Notes: a model not told the origin generated them from the sequence alone. A DNA stretch of 64,000 nucleotides from Mycolicibacterium xanthum (GCF_019710635.1 NZ_JAIFZS010000011.1:124001-188000), one strand, 5' to 3'; shown: positions 50,387 to 59,823, counted from the stretch's first letter. Numbers and translations: made by a program.

Positions 50387-52042
50387 ATGCTGTTGCCGTC
50401 GTTGCGTGGCTATCGGCCGTCATGGGTGCTCGGCGACGTTCTCGCGGCGCTGACGTTGCTGGCGATCGCCGTGCCCGAACAGCTGGCCACCGCGCGGCTG
50501 GCCGACATGCCGCCGATCACCGGTTTCTGCGCCTTCATCGCCGGCTCGGTGGTCTTCGCGGTGCTGGGGTCCAACCCGAGGATGTCGGTCGGTGCCGACT
50601 CGACCATCGCCCCGTTGTTCGCGGCCGGCGTGGCGGCGCTGGCCGCGACGGGGTCAGCCGACTACGTCGGGTTGGTGGGGATCCTCGCGGTGACGGTCGG
50701 GGTGTTGGTGGCGGTGGTCGGCTTCCTGCGGATGGGGTGGGTCGCCGAATTCCTGTCGGTGCCCATCATCAGTGGATTCCTGGGCGGAGTCGCGGTGATC
50801 ATCGTCGTGCATCAGTTGCCCGACCTGATGGGCCTTCCGGACGCCGGCGGCAGCACCGTGCACCGGGTGCGCGTCCTGGTCGACGACCTGCACATGCTCA
50901 ACGGCTGGGCTCTGGGCATCGGCGCGGGCGTGTTCATCCTCGTGGTGGCCGCCGACCTGGTGGACCGCCGGTTGCCCGCGGCACTGGCCGCACTGATCGG
51001 CTCGACGGTCCTGGTCCGGTGGCTGGACCTGGACACCCGCGGGGTGCCGGTGCTCGGTGCCGTCGCGCACGGCGCACCACAGCTGGGACTGCAAGGGTTT
51101 TCGTGGTCGGCGCTGGGCGAGGTGGCTCCGATCGCCGCTGTCGTCGCCCTGGTCATCGTCAGTCAGACGGCCGCGACCACCCGTGCGTTCCCCGACCGGC
51201 GTGGCCGTCGGGTGGACGTCAACCGCGACTTCGTCGGCGTCGGCGCCGGCAACGTCGTCGCGGGTCTCTTCGGGGCCTTCCCGGTGAACGCGAGCCCGCC
51301 ACGAACCGCCGCGGTGGTCGCGGCATCCGGGCGAACCCAGCTCACCGGCCTGGTTGCCGCCGCCGGTCTGATCCTGCTGGTCCCCGCACTCGCCCTGCTC
51401 GACGACCTGCCGGTGGCGACGCTGGCCGCGATCCTGATCTTCATCGCCACCCGTATCTTCCCCGTGCGGGACCTGATCGAAATCGCCCGTTACAACCGAG
51501 TCGAATTAGGACTGGCGGTGATCACCCTGCTCACGGTGTCACTCGTCGGAGTCGAGCAGGGCATCGCGGTGGCTGTGGTACTGGCCATCCTCGACCGCGC
51601 ACGCCTCACCGCCCGTCCGCACCTGCAGATCCTGGGCCGCATACCGTCGACCACCAGCTGGGCTCCGCTCGACGGCACGGACGAGCCGGCCGAGGTCCCC
51701 GGAATCCTGGTCGTGCTGTTCGCCACGCCGCTGTGGTATGCCAATGCGTCTCACTTCCGCAGCCAACTGACCGATGCGCTCGAACGCTCGGGGCAACCAC
51801 CCCGGCTACTGGTGCTCGACGCGATCGGAATGACCGATCTCGACTACACGGGCGCCCGCGTGTTGGCCGCCGCGCTGGACGAACTCGACCGCCGCGGGGT
51901 GTGCTTTGCCATGGCGAGAACCAATGCGCCGGTCCGCGCCAGCCTGGCCAGGAGTGGTCTGCTCGCCCGGATCGGCGAGGGCCGCCTGTTCACGTCGGTC
52001 GGTGAAGCGGTCGATGCACTCGGTCCCGACTCGGCCGGGTGA
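50387..52042 (+). CDS. SulP-family anion transporter with STAS domain
   Basis: A 551-aa protein starting MLLPSLRGYRPSWVLGDVLA. About 11-12 membrane helices, with the SulP signature region PRMSVGADSTIAPLFAAGV and SAFPVNASPPRTA-like FPVNASPPRTAAV. The C-terminal STAS domain runs from about residue 425 (GILVVLFATPLWYANASHFR..LVLDAIGMTDLDYTGARVLA..). It transports an anion such as sulfate, bicarbonate or dicarboxylate. SulP normally has N-terminal PL-rich start; the longer upstream open frame has none of this. Confidence 0.9.
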   Translation: MLLPSLRGYRPSWVLGDVLAALTLLAIAVPEQLATARLADMPPITGFCAFIAGSVVFAVLGSNPRMSVGADSTIAPLFAAGVAALAATGSADYVGLVGILAVTVGVLVAVVGFLRMGWVAEFLSVPIISGFLGGVAVIIVVHQLPDLMGLPDAGGSTVHRVRVLVDDLHMLNGWALGIGAGVFILVVAADLVDRRLPAALAALIGSTVLVRWLDLDTRGVPVLGAVAHGAPQLGLQGFSWSALGEVAPIAAVVALVIVSQTAATTRAFPDRRGRRVDVNRDFVGVGAGNVVAGLFGAFPVNASPPRTAAVVAASGRTQLTGLVAAAGLILLVPALALLDDLPVATLAAILIFIATRIFPVRDLIEIARYNRVELGLAVITLLTVSLVGVEQGIAVAVVLAILDRARLTARPHLQILGRIPSTTSWAPLDGTDEPAEVPGILVVLFATPLWYANASHFRSQLTDALERSGQPPRLLVLDAIGMTDLDYTGARVLAAALDELDRRGVCFAMARTNAPVRASLARSGLLARIGEGRLFTSVGEAVDALGPDSAG

Positions 52043-52220
52043 GTTCAGGATCGGGCGTGTCAGAACAACTTCGGATCCGGCGCGCGCTTTGCGCCAACCC
52101 GGTGCGGCTGGCGGTGGCCACCCCGTACCGGACCGCGCGCCGCTACGCCGAGGGCAAACCGACGAAAGCCGAACACTTGGGACGTGAGAAGGGAAAGCGC
52201 CAGCCTGGATGCACCGCGGC

Positions 52221-52829
52221 TCACTGGGTGAGTTCGTCGATCAATTCGTCGGCGGTCATCGACCGGGAGAACATCGGGTAGTCGTACTTGAGTGCGTTTT
52301 CATGCTCCTCGACGGAGGTTGCCGCGACACAGTCGCTCAATGTTATTACCTGGTAACCGTTTTCGTAGCCGGTGCGCATGGTGGATTCCACACAGCAGTT
52401 GGTGAGGAATCCACCGAGCACGATCGTGGTGATGCCCTTGCTGCGCAGGATGAAGTCCAGGTTCGTGCTGGCGAAGGTGTCCAGGCCGCGTTTGCCCTCG
52501 ACGACGATGTCGCCTGTGGCGGGTGCCAATTCGTCGACGATCGCTGCACCCCAGGACCCCTTGACGAACGCACGGCCGTCGACGACGCCCTTGAGGATCC
52601 CGTACGGATGGTTGGTTATCTCGTTGTAGCCTGCCGTGAAGGTGATGGGGGCATGCATGACGGTGGCGCCGGCCTTGCGCGCCGTGTCCACCACCGCACG
52701 GGTCTTCGTGAGCATGTCGGTCTGATCCATCACGTCGGAAACCGCATCGTGTAGGGCACCACCCTTGGAGGTGAAGTCGTTCTGATACTCGATCAGCACC
52801 ACCGCGGTAGTTCTCGGGTCGATCGTCAT
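52221..52829 (-). CDS. isochorismatase-family cysteine hydrolase
   Basis: A 202-aa protein from the ATG at 52829 (MTIDPRTTAVVLIEYQNDF). Catalytic Asp is in QNDF, Lys in the FVKGSWGAAI region, Cys in GGFLTNCCVESTMRTG; the cis-peptide VLGGFLTN is typical. Members hydrolyse nicotinamide, carbamoyl groups or isochorismate ethers; the exact type is not clear. The start lies 6 nt behind a TAACCT -10 box. Confidence 0.9.
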   Translation of the reverse strand: MTIDPRTTAVVLIEYQNDFTSKGGALHDAVSDVMDQTDMLTKTRAVVDTARKAGATVMHAPITFTAGYNEITNHPYGILKGVVDGRAFVKGSWGAAIVDELAPATGDIVVEGKRGLDTFASTNLDFILRSKGITTIVLGGFLTNCCVESTMRTGYENGYQVITLSDCVAATSVEEHENALKYDYPMFSRSMTADELIDELTQ

Positions 52830-52835
52830 CACCGC

Positions 52836-52841
52836 AGGTTA
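52836..52841 (-). promoter_or_regulatory. -10 box of the isochorismatase-family gene (leaderless)
   Basis: TAACCT on the minus strand, 6 nt before the ATG at 52829. Confidence 0.5.
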
Positions 52842-53007
52842 GACCCATTCTTCTGACCCGGGCAATGGGCGATCGTCGATTGCCGCGGAACGCGACTTCG
52901 TGAAGTCGACGACGGGGATCGACGCGGCGTAACGTAGCGGAGCCAGCGGCTGGAGAGGCGGCGGATTCGGCCACAGAGCGGGTGCGCTGGCTGCAGGAGC
53001 TGGGTCG

Positions 53008-54717
53008 CTACAGCTGCCGGGCGGCCCACTTGGCAAGCTGCGGGCGCTCGATCTTGGAGTTGTGGCGCGGATCCACCGGCAGCCTGCGCTTGAAGAGGAT
53101 GGCATGGATCTTGTTCCCCATCCCGCAATCCGCGGCCAGCGCGAGCAACTCCTGGTGTAAGCCGGCGAACTCGTGCTTGCCGACGTCCGGCTCTACCTCG
53201 ACACAGAGGACGGGCAACTCGCCCGCTGGTGCGGGCACTCCCACCAGTGCACTTCGCCTCACCTTGGGGTGAGCGTCGAACAGCGGCTCGACTTGTAGCG
53301 GGAACACATCCCCGCCGGCTGCCTTCACCCGCTGCGACACCCGGCCGCAGACCCAGAGCCTGCCCTGCGCGTCGAGGTAGCCGGTATCCCCGAAGCGATG
53401 CCAGTCCCCGTGGGGGTCGGGCACCTTGTTCTTGCGCGTGGCATCGGGGTCGAGAAAGTACTCGGGGCTCACGTGCACGCCCCGCACCAGGATTTCGCCG
53501 ACTCGCCCCGTGGGCAGCTCCGAGGTCTCCTCGACCGAGTCGATGGGACCGTCCACGATGTCGATGATCTTCAATTCGACACCCGGCAGGGCGTCACCCA
53601 CACAGATGCCGGCACCCCGCTCGGTCATGTCCCACAAGCCGTGCAGGTGCTCGCGACTGCCCAGCTCCGTGGACGGCATGGCCTCGGTGGCTCCGTAGTT
53701 CGCCGCCACCTCTCCATCGGGAGCCATGACCTCCCTCAGCATTTCTTCGACCGGACCGGTGATCGGGGCCCCGGCCGCGATGACTCGTTTCAGCGAGGGC
53801 ATCGTCAGGTGGCGCGCGAGCGCTTCCCGGGCGAGGTTCTCGATCAGGATCGGCGCGCCGAAAAACGACCCGACCTCGCAGTCGTTGATGACCTGGATCA
53901 GGGCGGCCGAATTCACCTTGGCCGGGCCCTGCCGGGCGAAGTCGATGGGCGGGACCACCATCGTGCCGCCTGCACTGATGGGGATGAACAGGAACGCGGG
54001 GAACACGGCCATGTCCACCGGGACCTCGTTGTCCGGATCCCAGCGCCAGCTGTGGTGCGCGTTGCGGAACACCTGGCAGAAGTTGCGATGCCGGTAGAGC
54101 GTCGGTTTCGCCGGCCCGGTGCTGCCGGTGGTGTAGAGGACGATGCAGGGGTCGTCCGGCCCGACGCTTGGCGACTCCGGCTCGGCGGATGCGTGTTTCC
54201 GCAGCGACCTGATCGACCGGGCGCCGGGGAAAGGCGGAAACCCGGTGATGATGCGGCCGCCCGGCAACAGCGGGCTTTCGGTCAGCACGAGCTTGCGCAA
54301 GGTGCGCGGACCCCACCCGAAGGTGACCCGTCCGATGTGCGCGAGCGCATTGCCCACGAACGCCTCGGGGTTCACGTGTCCCAGCCGCTCGGCGACGTTG
54401 CGGTAGCCGACCGCCGGGTCGATCCAGATGGACAGGGCGCCCACCCGCGTGAGGGCCACGCCCATGACGCAGGTCTCGTAACTGGGCGGTGACATGAAGA
54501 CGGTGCGGGTCGTCTCGGCAATGCCCATCTCGCGCAGCCCCGCGGCGACCGACTCGACGTCGGCCGAAAGCTCGGCGTAGGTGTGGCGCCGGTAGCGGCG
54601 CCTACCGTGGCCCTCCCAGCCGTCCAGGTCGATGACCGCGATGCGCTCCGGGTCCTCGCGCGCTACCCGCAGCACGATGTCGGCGAGGTTGAAGATGTCG
54701 TCGGGGAAGGGCTCCAT
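53008..54717 (-). CDS. OleC-like AMP-dependent ligase (beta-lactone synthetase type)
   Basis: A 569-aa adenylate-forming enzyme. Walker-like loop YTTGSTGPAKPTLYRHRNF, with the RHR..F run typical of OleC, then FPAFLFIPISAGGTMVVPP, FFGAPILIENLAREA, YGATEAMPS, HRFGDTGYLDAQGRLWVCGR and HPKVRRSALVGV. These match the OleC family, which forms beta-lactones from beta-hydroxy acids in olefin synthesis, better than FadD ligases. It starts one base after the stop of an alpha/beta hydrolase gene, the place OleB has in ole clusters. OleA and OleD are not in the window. Confidence 0.75.
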   Translation of the reverse strand: MEPFPDDIFNLADIVLRVAREDPERIAVIDLDGWEGHGRRRYRRHTYAELSADVESVAAGLREMGIAETTRTVFMSPPSYETCVMGVALTRVGALSIWIDPAVGYRNVAERLGHVNPEAFVGNALAHIGRVTFGWGPRTLRKLVLTESPLLPGGRIITGFPPFPGARSIRSLRKHASAEPESPSVGPDDPCIVLYTTGSTGPAKPTLYRHRNFCQVFRNAHHSWRWDPDNEVPVDMAVFPAFLFIPISAGGTMVVPPIDFARQGPAKVNSAALIQVINDCEVGSFFGAPILIENLAREALARHLTMPSLKRVIAAGAPITGPVEEMLREVMAPDGEVAANYGATEAMPSTELGSREHLHGLWDMTERGAGICVGDALPGVELKIIDIVDGPIDSVEETSELPTGRVGEILVRGVHVSPEYFLDPDATRKNKVPDPHGDWHRFGDTGYLDAQGRLWVCGRVSQRVKAAGGDVFPLQVEPLFDAHPKVRRSALVGVPAPAGELPVLCVEVEPDVGKHEFAGLHQELLALAADCGMGNKIHAILFKRRLPVDPRHNSKIERPQLAKWAARQL

Positions 54718-54718
54718 T

Positions 54719-55600
54719 TCAGGCCGGCGTGTCCACGGCGGACTGCAGGAACCCATCGATGATCGAGGCGACCTCGTCCGGGCGCTCCAGCATCAGCAGG
54801 TGGCCGCAATCGGGCAGCCGTTCCCGGCGTTCGGCGTGCAGTATCGAATCCAGGCGACGTCCCGCCTTGGGCGAGACCATTTTGTTCTTCAGCCCCCAGA
54901 TGGTGCAGATGGGAGGGAACCCCTGCGGTGGCGCGAGGTTGTCGATGACCGAGTAATTCTCCAGGTCGTCGAGCACCCCGAGCAGCGATTCCACCTGGCC
55001 GGTAGCCGCGTAGGGGCCGGCGAGTTCGGGTTTGCGATACAGCTTCAGGGCCCGGCCGCGCGGCCCCAGCTGGAACAGGGTGGCGACCGAGCCGATGCCG
55101 TTGGTGAGCTTGAGTTGCCCGAGCAATCGGTACACCTGCCGATTGAGTGCGGGCAGCCGCTCCCGTATCCACAGGAACGGTCCCAACCAGCCACCCAGGA
55201 AGGTCGACTCGGTGAGCGGGTTGCAGAGCACCAGCGCCTTCACCCTGTCCGGATGGCGGTCGGCGAACGCCAGCGAGATGGCGCTTCCCATGCAATTGCC
55301 CACCAGTGCGACCTTGTCCAATGCTCGTGAGCTGACGAACTCCTCCAGCATCGCCACGTAGTTGTCCAACGTGTAGCCCGCGCCGGGCTTGGCCGAGTCG
55401 CCGAACCCCAGCAGGTCGAGGGCGAAGATCTCGTACTTGCCGGCCAGTCTGTTCGCCACCTCTTCCCAGATGGCATGCGACGAGCCGCCGTTGTGCAGCA
55501 TGATCACCGGCTCACCCTGCCCGGTGTGCTCATAGCTGATCGGCAATCCCCGGAAGTCGAAGCTCTCCAACGCAACCGCCCTTGCACTTGTGGTTGTCAC
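54719..55600 (-). CDS. alpha/beta hydrolase with Cys nucleophile, linked to OleC-like gene
   Basis: A 293-aa protein from the GTG at 55600 (VTTTSARAVALESFDFRG). Haloalkane-dehalogenase-like layout: MLHNGGSSHAIWEEVANRL, ALDLLGFGDSAKPGAGY, the elbow VALVGNCMGSAISLAFADRH with Cys103 as nucleophile, and LPDCGHLLMLERPDEVA with the His. OleB proteins use Asp at this place. Only one base separates it from the ligase gene, so they are cotranscribed. It may decarboxylate or hydrolyse a beta-lactone, or be an ordinary esterase. Confidence 0.82.
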   Translation of the reverse strand: MTTTSARAVALESFDFRGLPISYEHTGQGEPVIMLHNGGSSHAIWEEVANRLAGKYEIFALDLLGFGDSAKPGAGYTLDNYVAMLEEFVSSRALDKVALVGNCMGSAISLAFADRHPDRVKALVLCNPLTESTFLGGWLGPFLWIRERLPALNRQVYRLLGQLKLTNGIGSVATLFQLGPRGRALKLYRKPELAGPYAATGQVESLLGVLDDLENYSVIDNLAPPQGFPPICTIWGLKNKMVSPKAGRRLDSILHAERRERLPDCGHLLMLERPDEVASIIDGFLQSAVDTPA

Positions 55601-56050
55601 GATACCGCCGGATTGCACGGCACCCCGGTGCTGGCGGTGACGGCCCGCCACTTGGCGTCGGCACGGCGGCCTTGCGGCCGCTGACACCGTTTCTCGATGC
55701 AATCACGGCGCCTGGCCCGCGGGTAGGGGCCGAAGTCCCGTACCCGAGGCAATTCTTCGGCGGTGGGCGCCCTGGCGGCAGGCCGGCGAGGTGCCGACGT
55801 GCACACCCCAAGAGGTCGGCGAACGGCTCATCAGGGGTTGGGGGCCACGTATGCGAGCAAGGAGTGCAAGCTGAACAAAGACCAGCGGCGCTGCGGCGAC
55901 CTGGTGGGTGTCGCGCCCTCGCCGGTCGTCTCGGCGCCAATCCGGGTTCTTTCGGTTCGGTGACGGTGAACCGCTGAGCGTCTGCGCTCGTATCAGAAGT
56001 GTCACCCTGGGCATATGCCACGCTCAGATTGCGCGCCGGAAGGATTCGCC
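55601..56050. other. non-coding stretch, nothing recognised
   Basis: About 450 bp between the hydrolase gene and the thioredoxin-like gene, which face away from each other; both promoters should be here. No protein features. Confidence 0.5.
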
Positions 56051-56554
56051 ATGATTCATCGTCTTCGACGTCTGTTGCCGGCCGCAGGTGTGGTCGCGGC
56101 CGTGCTCATGTTGGCGCTGACAGGTACGCCGGCGGCGATCGCCGACGATCGGCTCGACTTCACCGGTACGACGCTCAGCGGTGCGCCGTTCGACGGCGCC
56201 TCGCTGCAAGGCAAGCCCGCCGTGCTGTGGTTCTGGACGCCGTGGTGCCCGTTCTGCAACGCCGAGGCGCCCTCGGTGAGTAGCGTGGCCGCGGCCAACC
56301 CCGACGTGACGTTCGTGGGCGTCGCCGCACGCTCCGACCCGGCGGCGATGCAGGGCTTCGTCTCGAAGTACAACCTCGACTTCACAAACCTCAACGACGC
56401 CGACGGCTCCATCTGGGCGCGCTACAACGTGCCGTGGCAGCCCGCGTACGTGTTCTATCGCGCCGACGGCTCGTCGACGTTCGTGAACAACCCGACCTCC
56501 GCGATGCCGCAGCAGGAACTACAGAACCGGGTTTCCGCACTCAGCACGCAGTAG
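56051..56554 (+). CDS. secreted thioredoxin-like protein (DsbE/Mpt53 type)
   Basis: A 167-aa protein starting MIHRLRRLLPAAGVVAAVLM, with signal peptide ending AIADD and a GGAAGGA ribosome site. The active site is WTPWCPFC, Cys66 and Cys69, with the cis-Pro in VPWQPAY. CxxC thioredoxin-fold proteins outside the membrane oxidise or reduce disulfides. It is followed by a CcdA-type gene that would keep it reduced, the same pairing I recall for Rv2878c-Rv2877c. Confidence 0.92.
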   Translation: MIHRLRRLLPAAGVVAAVLMLALTGTPAAIADDRLDFTGTTLSGAPFDGASLQGKPAVLWFWTPWCPFCNAEAPSVSSVAAANPDVTFVGVAARSDPAAMQGFVSKYNLDFTNLNDADGSIWARYNVPWQPAYVFYRADGSSTFVNNPTSAMPQQELQNRVSALSTQ

Positions 56555-56563
56555 CCGCGCCGG

Positions 56564-57448
56564 GTGGAACAAAATCTGGTCGGGCTGGCGTTCGCCGCCG
56601 GACTGGTGGCCGCGCTCAATCCGTGCGGCTTCGCAATGCTGCCCGCCTATCTCGTGCTGGTGGTCCGGGGCGGCGGAAACAGCGTCCCCGCCGCGGTCGG
56701 ACGCGCTGTGGCCGCCACTGCGACGATGACCCTCGGCTTCCTCACGGTGTTCGGGGCCTTTGGGTTGCTGACCGTGTCGCTGGCGTCCACAGTCCAGCGG
56801 TACATGCCGTTCGTCACCATGGTAGTCGGCATTGTGCTTGTGGTGCTTGGCATCTGGCTCGTCAGCGGGCGTGATCTGACGCTGCTGGTGCCGAGCCGGA
56901 TGACCCGTAGTGTATCGGGAGCGCCGACGTCGAGGCTCGGTTCGATGTTCGGCTACGGCGTGGGTTATGCGGTCGCATCGCTGTCCTGCACCGTAGGTCC
57001 GTTCCTGGCGGTGACCGGCGCCACCCTGGGTGGCACTTCTGCTCCCGGCCGGGTATGGATCTACGCGGCATACGCGGGCGGGTTCGCGTTGGTGGTCGGC
57101 GCGCTGGCCGTCGCGGTGGCACTCGCCAGTTCAACGCTCGCCGAACGGATCAAGCGCATCTTGCCTCATGTGAATCGCATTGGCGGAGCGGTGGTGATCC
57201 TCGTCGGGCTGTATGTCGCCTACTACGGCTACTACGAGGTCCAGCTGTTCATTGCGGGCGGTGATGCCGCGAATCCGGTGATCGCCGGAGCGGGACGGTT
57301 GCAGGGCGCCATCGCCGGCTGGGTCCATCGACACGGGGCTTGGCCGTGGATGATCGTGTTGGCCGTATCGGTCGTCGGTGCGTCGGCTTGGGCTTGGCGC
57401 GTCAGGCGGCCGCGCGCAGGCCGGGCCGGGGCCGATGACGGACAGTAG
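56564..57448 (+). CDS. CcdA-like thiol-electron transporter
   Basis: A 294-aa membrane protein from the GTG at 56564, 9 nt after the thioredoxin gene. Two conserved Cys, in LNPCGFAMLPAY (C21) and LSCTVGPFL (C142), sit in pseudo-symmetric membrane helices as in CcdA. It passes electrons from cytoplasmic thioredoxin to the extracytoplasmic partner encoded upstream. A basic C-terminal tail ends it. Confidence 0.9.
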   Translation: MEQNLVGLAFAAGLVAALNPCGFAMLPAYLVLVVRGGGNSVPAAVGRAVAATATMTLGFLTVFGAFGLLTVSLASTVQRYMPFVTMVVGIVLVVLGIWLVSGRDLTLLVPSRMTRSVSGAPTSRLGSMFGYGVGYAVASLSCTVGPFLAVTGATLGGTSAPGRVWIYAAYAGGFALVVGALAVAVALASSTLAERIKRILPHVNRIGGAVVILVGLYVAYYGYYEVQLFIAGGDAANPVIAGAGRLQGAIAGWVHRHGAWPWMIVLAVSVVGASAWAWRVRRPRAGRAGADDGQ

Positions 57449-57454
57449 GCCAGC

Positions 57455-57482
57455 CTCAAGGCCTGAAACTCAAGGCCTGAAA
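57455..57482. repeat. 14-bp perfect tandem repeat
   Basis: CTCAAGGCCTGAAA occurs twice in a row just after the CcdA-like gene. Each copy contains the palindrome AGGCCT. Confidence 0.8.
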
Positions 57483-57590
57483 GGAGCTCCGGCGCACCCG
57501 AGGCGTTCGCGTGTCGGCCCGGATCTGACCGCCGGGTCTGATTCTGTTGGGCAGAATTGCATTCGTATCGACAGAGGGGAGCTCACGCCG

Positions 57591-58196
57591 ATGTATGCGC
57601 TCGCGGTGCTGGGTGCCTATCTCATCGGTGCGGTCCCGTTCAGCCAGGTCGTCTCGCTCAAGTTCGTCGGGGTGGACCTGCGTACGGTGGGCACCGGCAC
57701 GGTGTCTGGCACCGGACTGTATCGGGTGGGCGGGCTGGCCCCGTTGATCGTCGGCGGGAGTCTCGATGTCGCCAAGGGCGCATTGGCCGCCTTCCTCGCG
57801 GGCGGCAACGGCACCGTGGCGGTGTTCACGGCCGCGGCGGTGGTCATCGGCCACTGCTGGTCGGTCTTCCTCCGCGGCGCCGGCGGCAGGGGGCTGTCGC
57901 CGGCCATGGGTGCCCTCGCGGTGCTGTACTGGCCGGGTGCGCTGCTGCTGCTGGCGGCACTGGCCATCGGGAAACTGGCAAACCAGACCGGGCTGGCAGC
58001 CTTCATCGCCGATGTGGTGCTTGTCGTCGTGCTCGCGGTGACGAACGGATCGTGGGGTTTGGCGCTCGGCCTCGCCATCGTGATGCCGATGCTGCTCAAG
58101 CGGGTGCTCGGCAATGCCAGGCCGCCCGAGGGGAGCGGGCTGTGGTGCTATGGGGATCGGCTGCTCTATGACGCCGACCAGCACAAGGCGGACTGA
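57591..58196 (+). CDS. plsY: PlsY-like glycerol-3-phosphate acyltransferase
   Basis: A 201-aa membrane protein starting MYALAVLGAYLIGAVPFSQV, the standard PlsY start, with an AGAGGGGAG ribosome site. Motif 1 is GVDLRTVGTGTVSGTGLYRVGG (read in parts) where PlsY normally has GSGNIGATN; motif 2 is GHCWSVFLRGAGGRG where it has KGGKG; LDVAKG also fits. It should transfer an acyl group from acyl-phosphate to glycerol-3-phosphate, though the altered motifs leave activity uncertain. Its stop is 13 nt before the fakA-like start, so one operon is likely. Confidence 0.8.
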   Translation: MYALAVLGAYLIGAVPFSQVVSLKFVGVDLRTVGTGTVSGTGLYRVGGLAPLIVGGSLDVAKGALAAFLAGGNGTVAVFTAAAVVIGHCWSVFLRGAGGRGLSPAMGALAVLYWPGALLLLAALAIGKLANQTGLAAFIADVVLVVVLAVTNGSWGLALGLAIVMPMLLKRVLGNARPPEGSGLWCYGDRLLYDADQHKAD

Positions 58197-58209
58197 GGAT
58201 CTCGACACC

Positions 58210-59823
58210 ATGACGCCCAGGCCGCCCCGGTTCGACACCGACGCGCTCGAACGGACGATGGCATCGTTGGCCGCCCGCCTGGATCGGCACCGCTCGGAGC
58301 TGAACCGGCTCAACGTCTATCCGGTGCCGGACGGAGACACCGGCGACAACCTGTCGGCGACGCTGGACTCGGTCCTGGCGCACATCGGCACGGCCGGGCC
58401 GGACGGCGACGTCGTCGACGCGGTGGCGACGGGGGCGGTGCTGGGTGGCCGGGGCAGCTCCGGGGTCATCCTCGGCCAGGGGTTGCGCGGGTTCGTCACC
58501 AACCTGCCGGGCGACGCCGGCGCAGCGGACCTTGCGGCGGCGCTGAGCGCAGCGGCTGCGGCCGCGCGGGATGCCATCGCCGACCCGGTCGAGGGAACGA
58601 TCCTCACGGTGGCCGACGACGCGGCCCGGCAGGCCCGGTCGGCGGCGTCGGCGGGTGAATCGCTGGCCGGAGTCGCCCGGGCGGCCGCCGATGAGGGCTG
58701 GCGGTCCCTGGCGCGCACACCCGACCTGCTGCCGGCTCTGGCCCGTGCCGGAGTCGTCGACGCAGGCGGTTTCGGATACGTCCTGTTTCTGGATGCGCTG
58801 GCCGAGGCGATCACCGGGGAGGAACGCCCGCACCGCGAACCGGAGGCGCCGGTGCTGCAGGTGACGACCGTCGACGACGGCAGCCCGGCGAAGCAGGCCG
58901 GCGGTCGCTACGAGATCCTCTGTGTCCTGGCCGCCGACCAGGACCAGCTGCGCGTGCTGCGGGAGCGCTGGTCGGATCTGGGCGACACGGTGGCCATCGC
59001 CGGGACCGGAGACACCTGGCGCGGCCACGTGCACACCGACGACGTCGTGGGCGCCCTGGCGGCAGCCCGGCAGGCCGGCGGAGTCTCCGGGGTCGAGATC
59101 ACCGATCTGCTCGCGCCGCAGGACGGGCGACCGGCAGCCGAGCGGGGCTTGCATCCCGTTGCCCCTGACGGGAGTGCGGTGTCGATCGTCGCGGTGGCCG
59201 AGGGCGACGCACTGGTGGCGGCCTACCTCGAAGCCGGCGCACGACGGGTCGTGCTGGGCGGGATCACCGAGAAACCGTCCACCGGCGAGCTTCTGCGGGT
59301 GTTGGACGCGTGCGCGTCGGAAGTGGTTGTGCTGCCGGGCGACAAGGACGTGCTGCCGGCGGCCCGGCGCGCTGCGGAGCTGGCGGCGGTTCCCGCCCGC
59401 GTGGTTCCGGCCGACATGCTGGCAGGTTTGCTGGCCCTGGAGGCCGTCGGCCCGGGGCTCGACGGTGACGCCGACAGTGGTGCGGCGCAACTCGAGCGGG
59501 CGTCGCACCGGATCCGCACCGCGCGCGTCCAGCGTGCGGTGCGTGAGTCGGAAACCGAACTGGGTACGGTTCGCGTCGGCGAATGGCTGGCGAGAGGCAC
59601 GGCCGGCCTGGTCGCGATCGGGGCGACCGCCCGGGAGGCGCTGGACGCGGCCGCGGCAGCGCTCGTCGGACCCGGCACGACGCGGGCGCTGGTCGCCGTG
59701 GATCAGGAGGCGCCCGCACCCGAAGATGTGGTGGCCGGGTTGCGCCGTGCCCACCCTCATGTGCAGTGGCTCCGGCGACGGACCAACCGGCCGTCGTGCG
59801 CCTACGGGATCGCGGTGTGGTGA
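58210..59823 (+). CDS. fakA: fatty-acid kinase FakA-like (DhaK/DhaL-type)
   Basis: A 537-aa protein. The N-terminal DhaL-type nucleotide domain has NVYPVPDGDTGDNLSATL with Asp41, Asp43, Asp46, and GRGSSGVILGQGLRGF. The middle domain and the C-terminal DegV-like DAK domain (with HVHTDD and EKPSTGELLRVLDACAS) follow the FakA order. FakA phosphorylates a fatty acid held by FakB, giving acyl-phosphate. It starts 13 nt after the plsY-like stop, and its TGA overlaps the next start as GTGA. Confidence 0.85.
   Translation: MTPRPPRFDTDALERTMASLAARLDRHRSELNRLNVYPVPDGDTGDNLSATLDSVLAHIGTAGPDGDVVDAVATGAVLGGRGSSGVILGQGLRGFVTNLPGDAGAADLAAALSAAAAAARDAIADPVEGTILTVADDAARQARSAASAGESLAGVARAAADEGWRSLARTPDLLPALARAGVVDAGGFGYVLFLDALAEAITGEERPHREPEAPVLQVTTVDDGSPAKQAGGRYEILCVLAADQDQLRVLRERWSDLGDTVAIAGTGDTWRGHVHTDDVVGALAAARQAGGVSGVEITDLLAPQDGRPAAERGLHPVAPDGSAVSIVAVAEGDALVAAYLEAGARRVVLGGITEKPSTGELLRVLDACASEVVVLPGDKDVLPAARRAAELAAVPARVVPADMLAGLLALEAVGPGLDGDADSGAAQLERASHRIRTARVQRAVRESETELGTVRVGEWLARGTAGLVAIGATAREALDAAAAALVGPGTTRALVAVDQEAPAPEDVVAGLRRAHPHVQWLRRRTNRPSCAYGIAVW

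Noticed and set aside
52057..52281. Short plus-strand frame (VSEQLRIRRALCANPVRLAV...)
   Set aside because: No ribosome site, no domain, and it runs into the isochorismatase gene antisense; not enough to call a gene.
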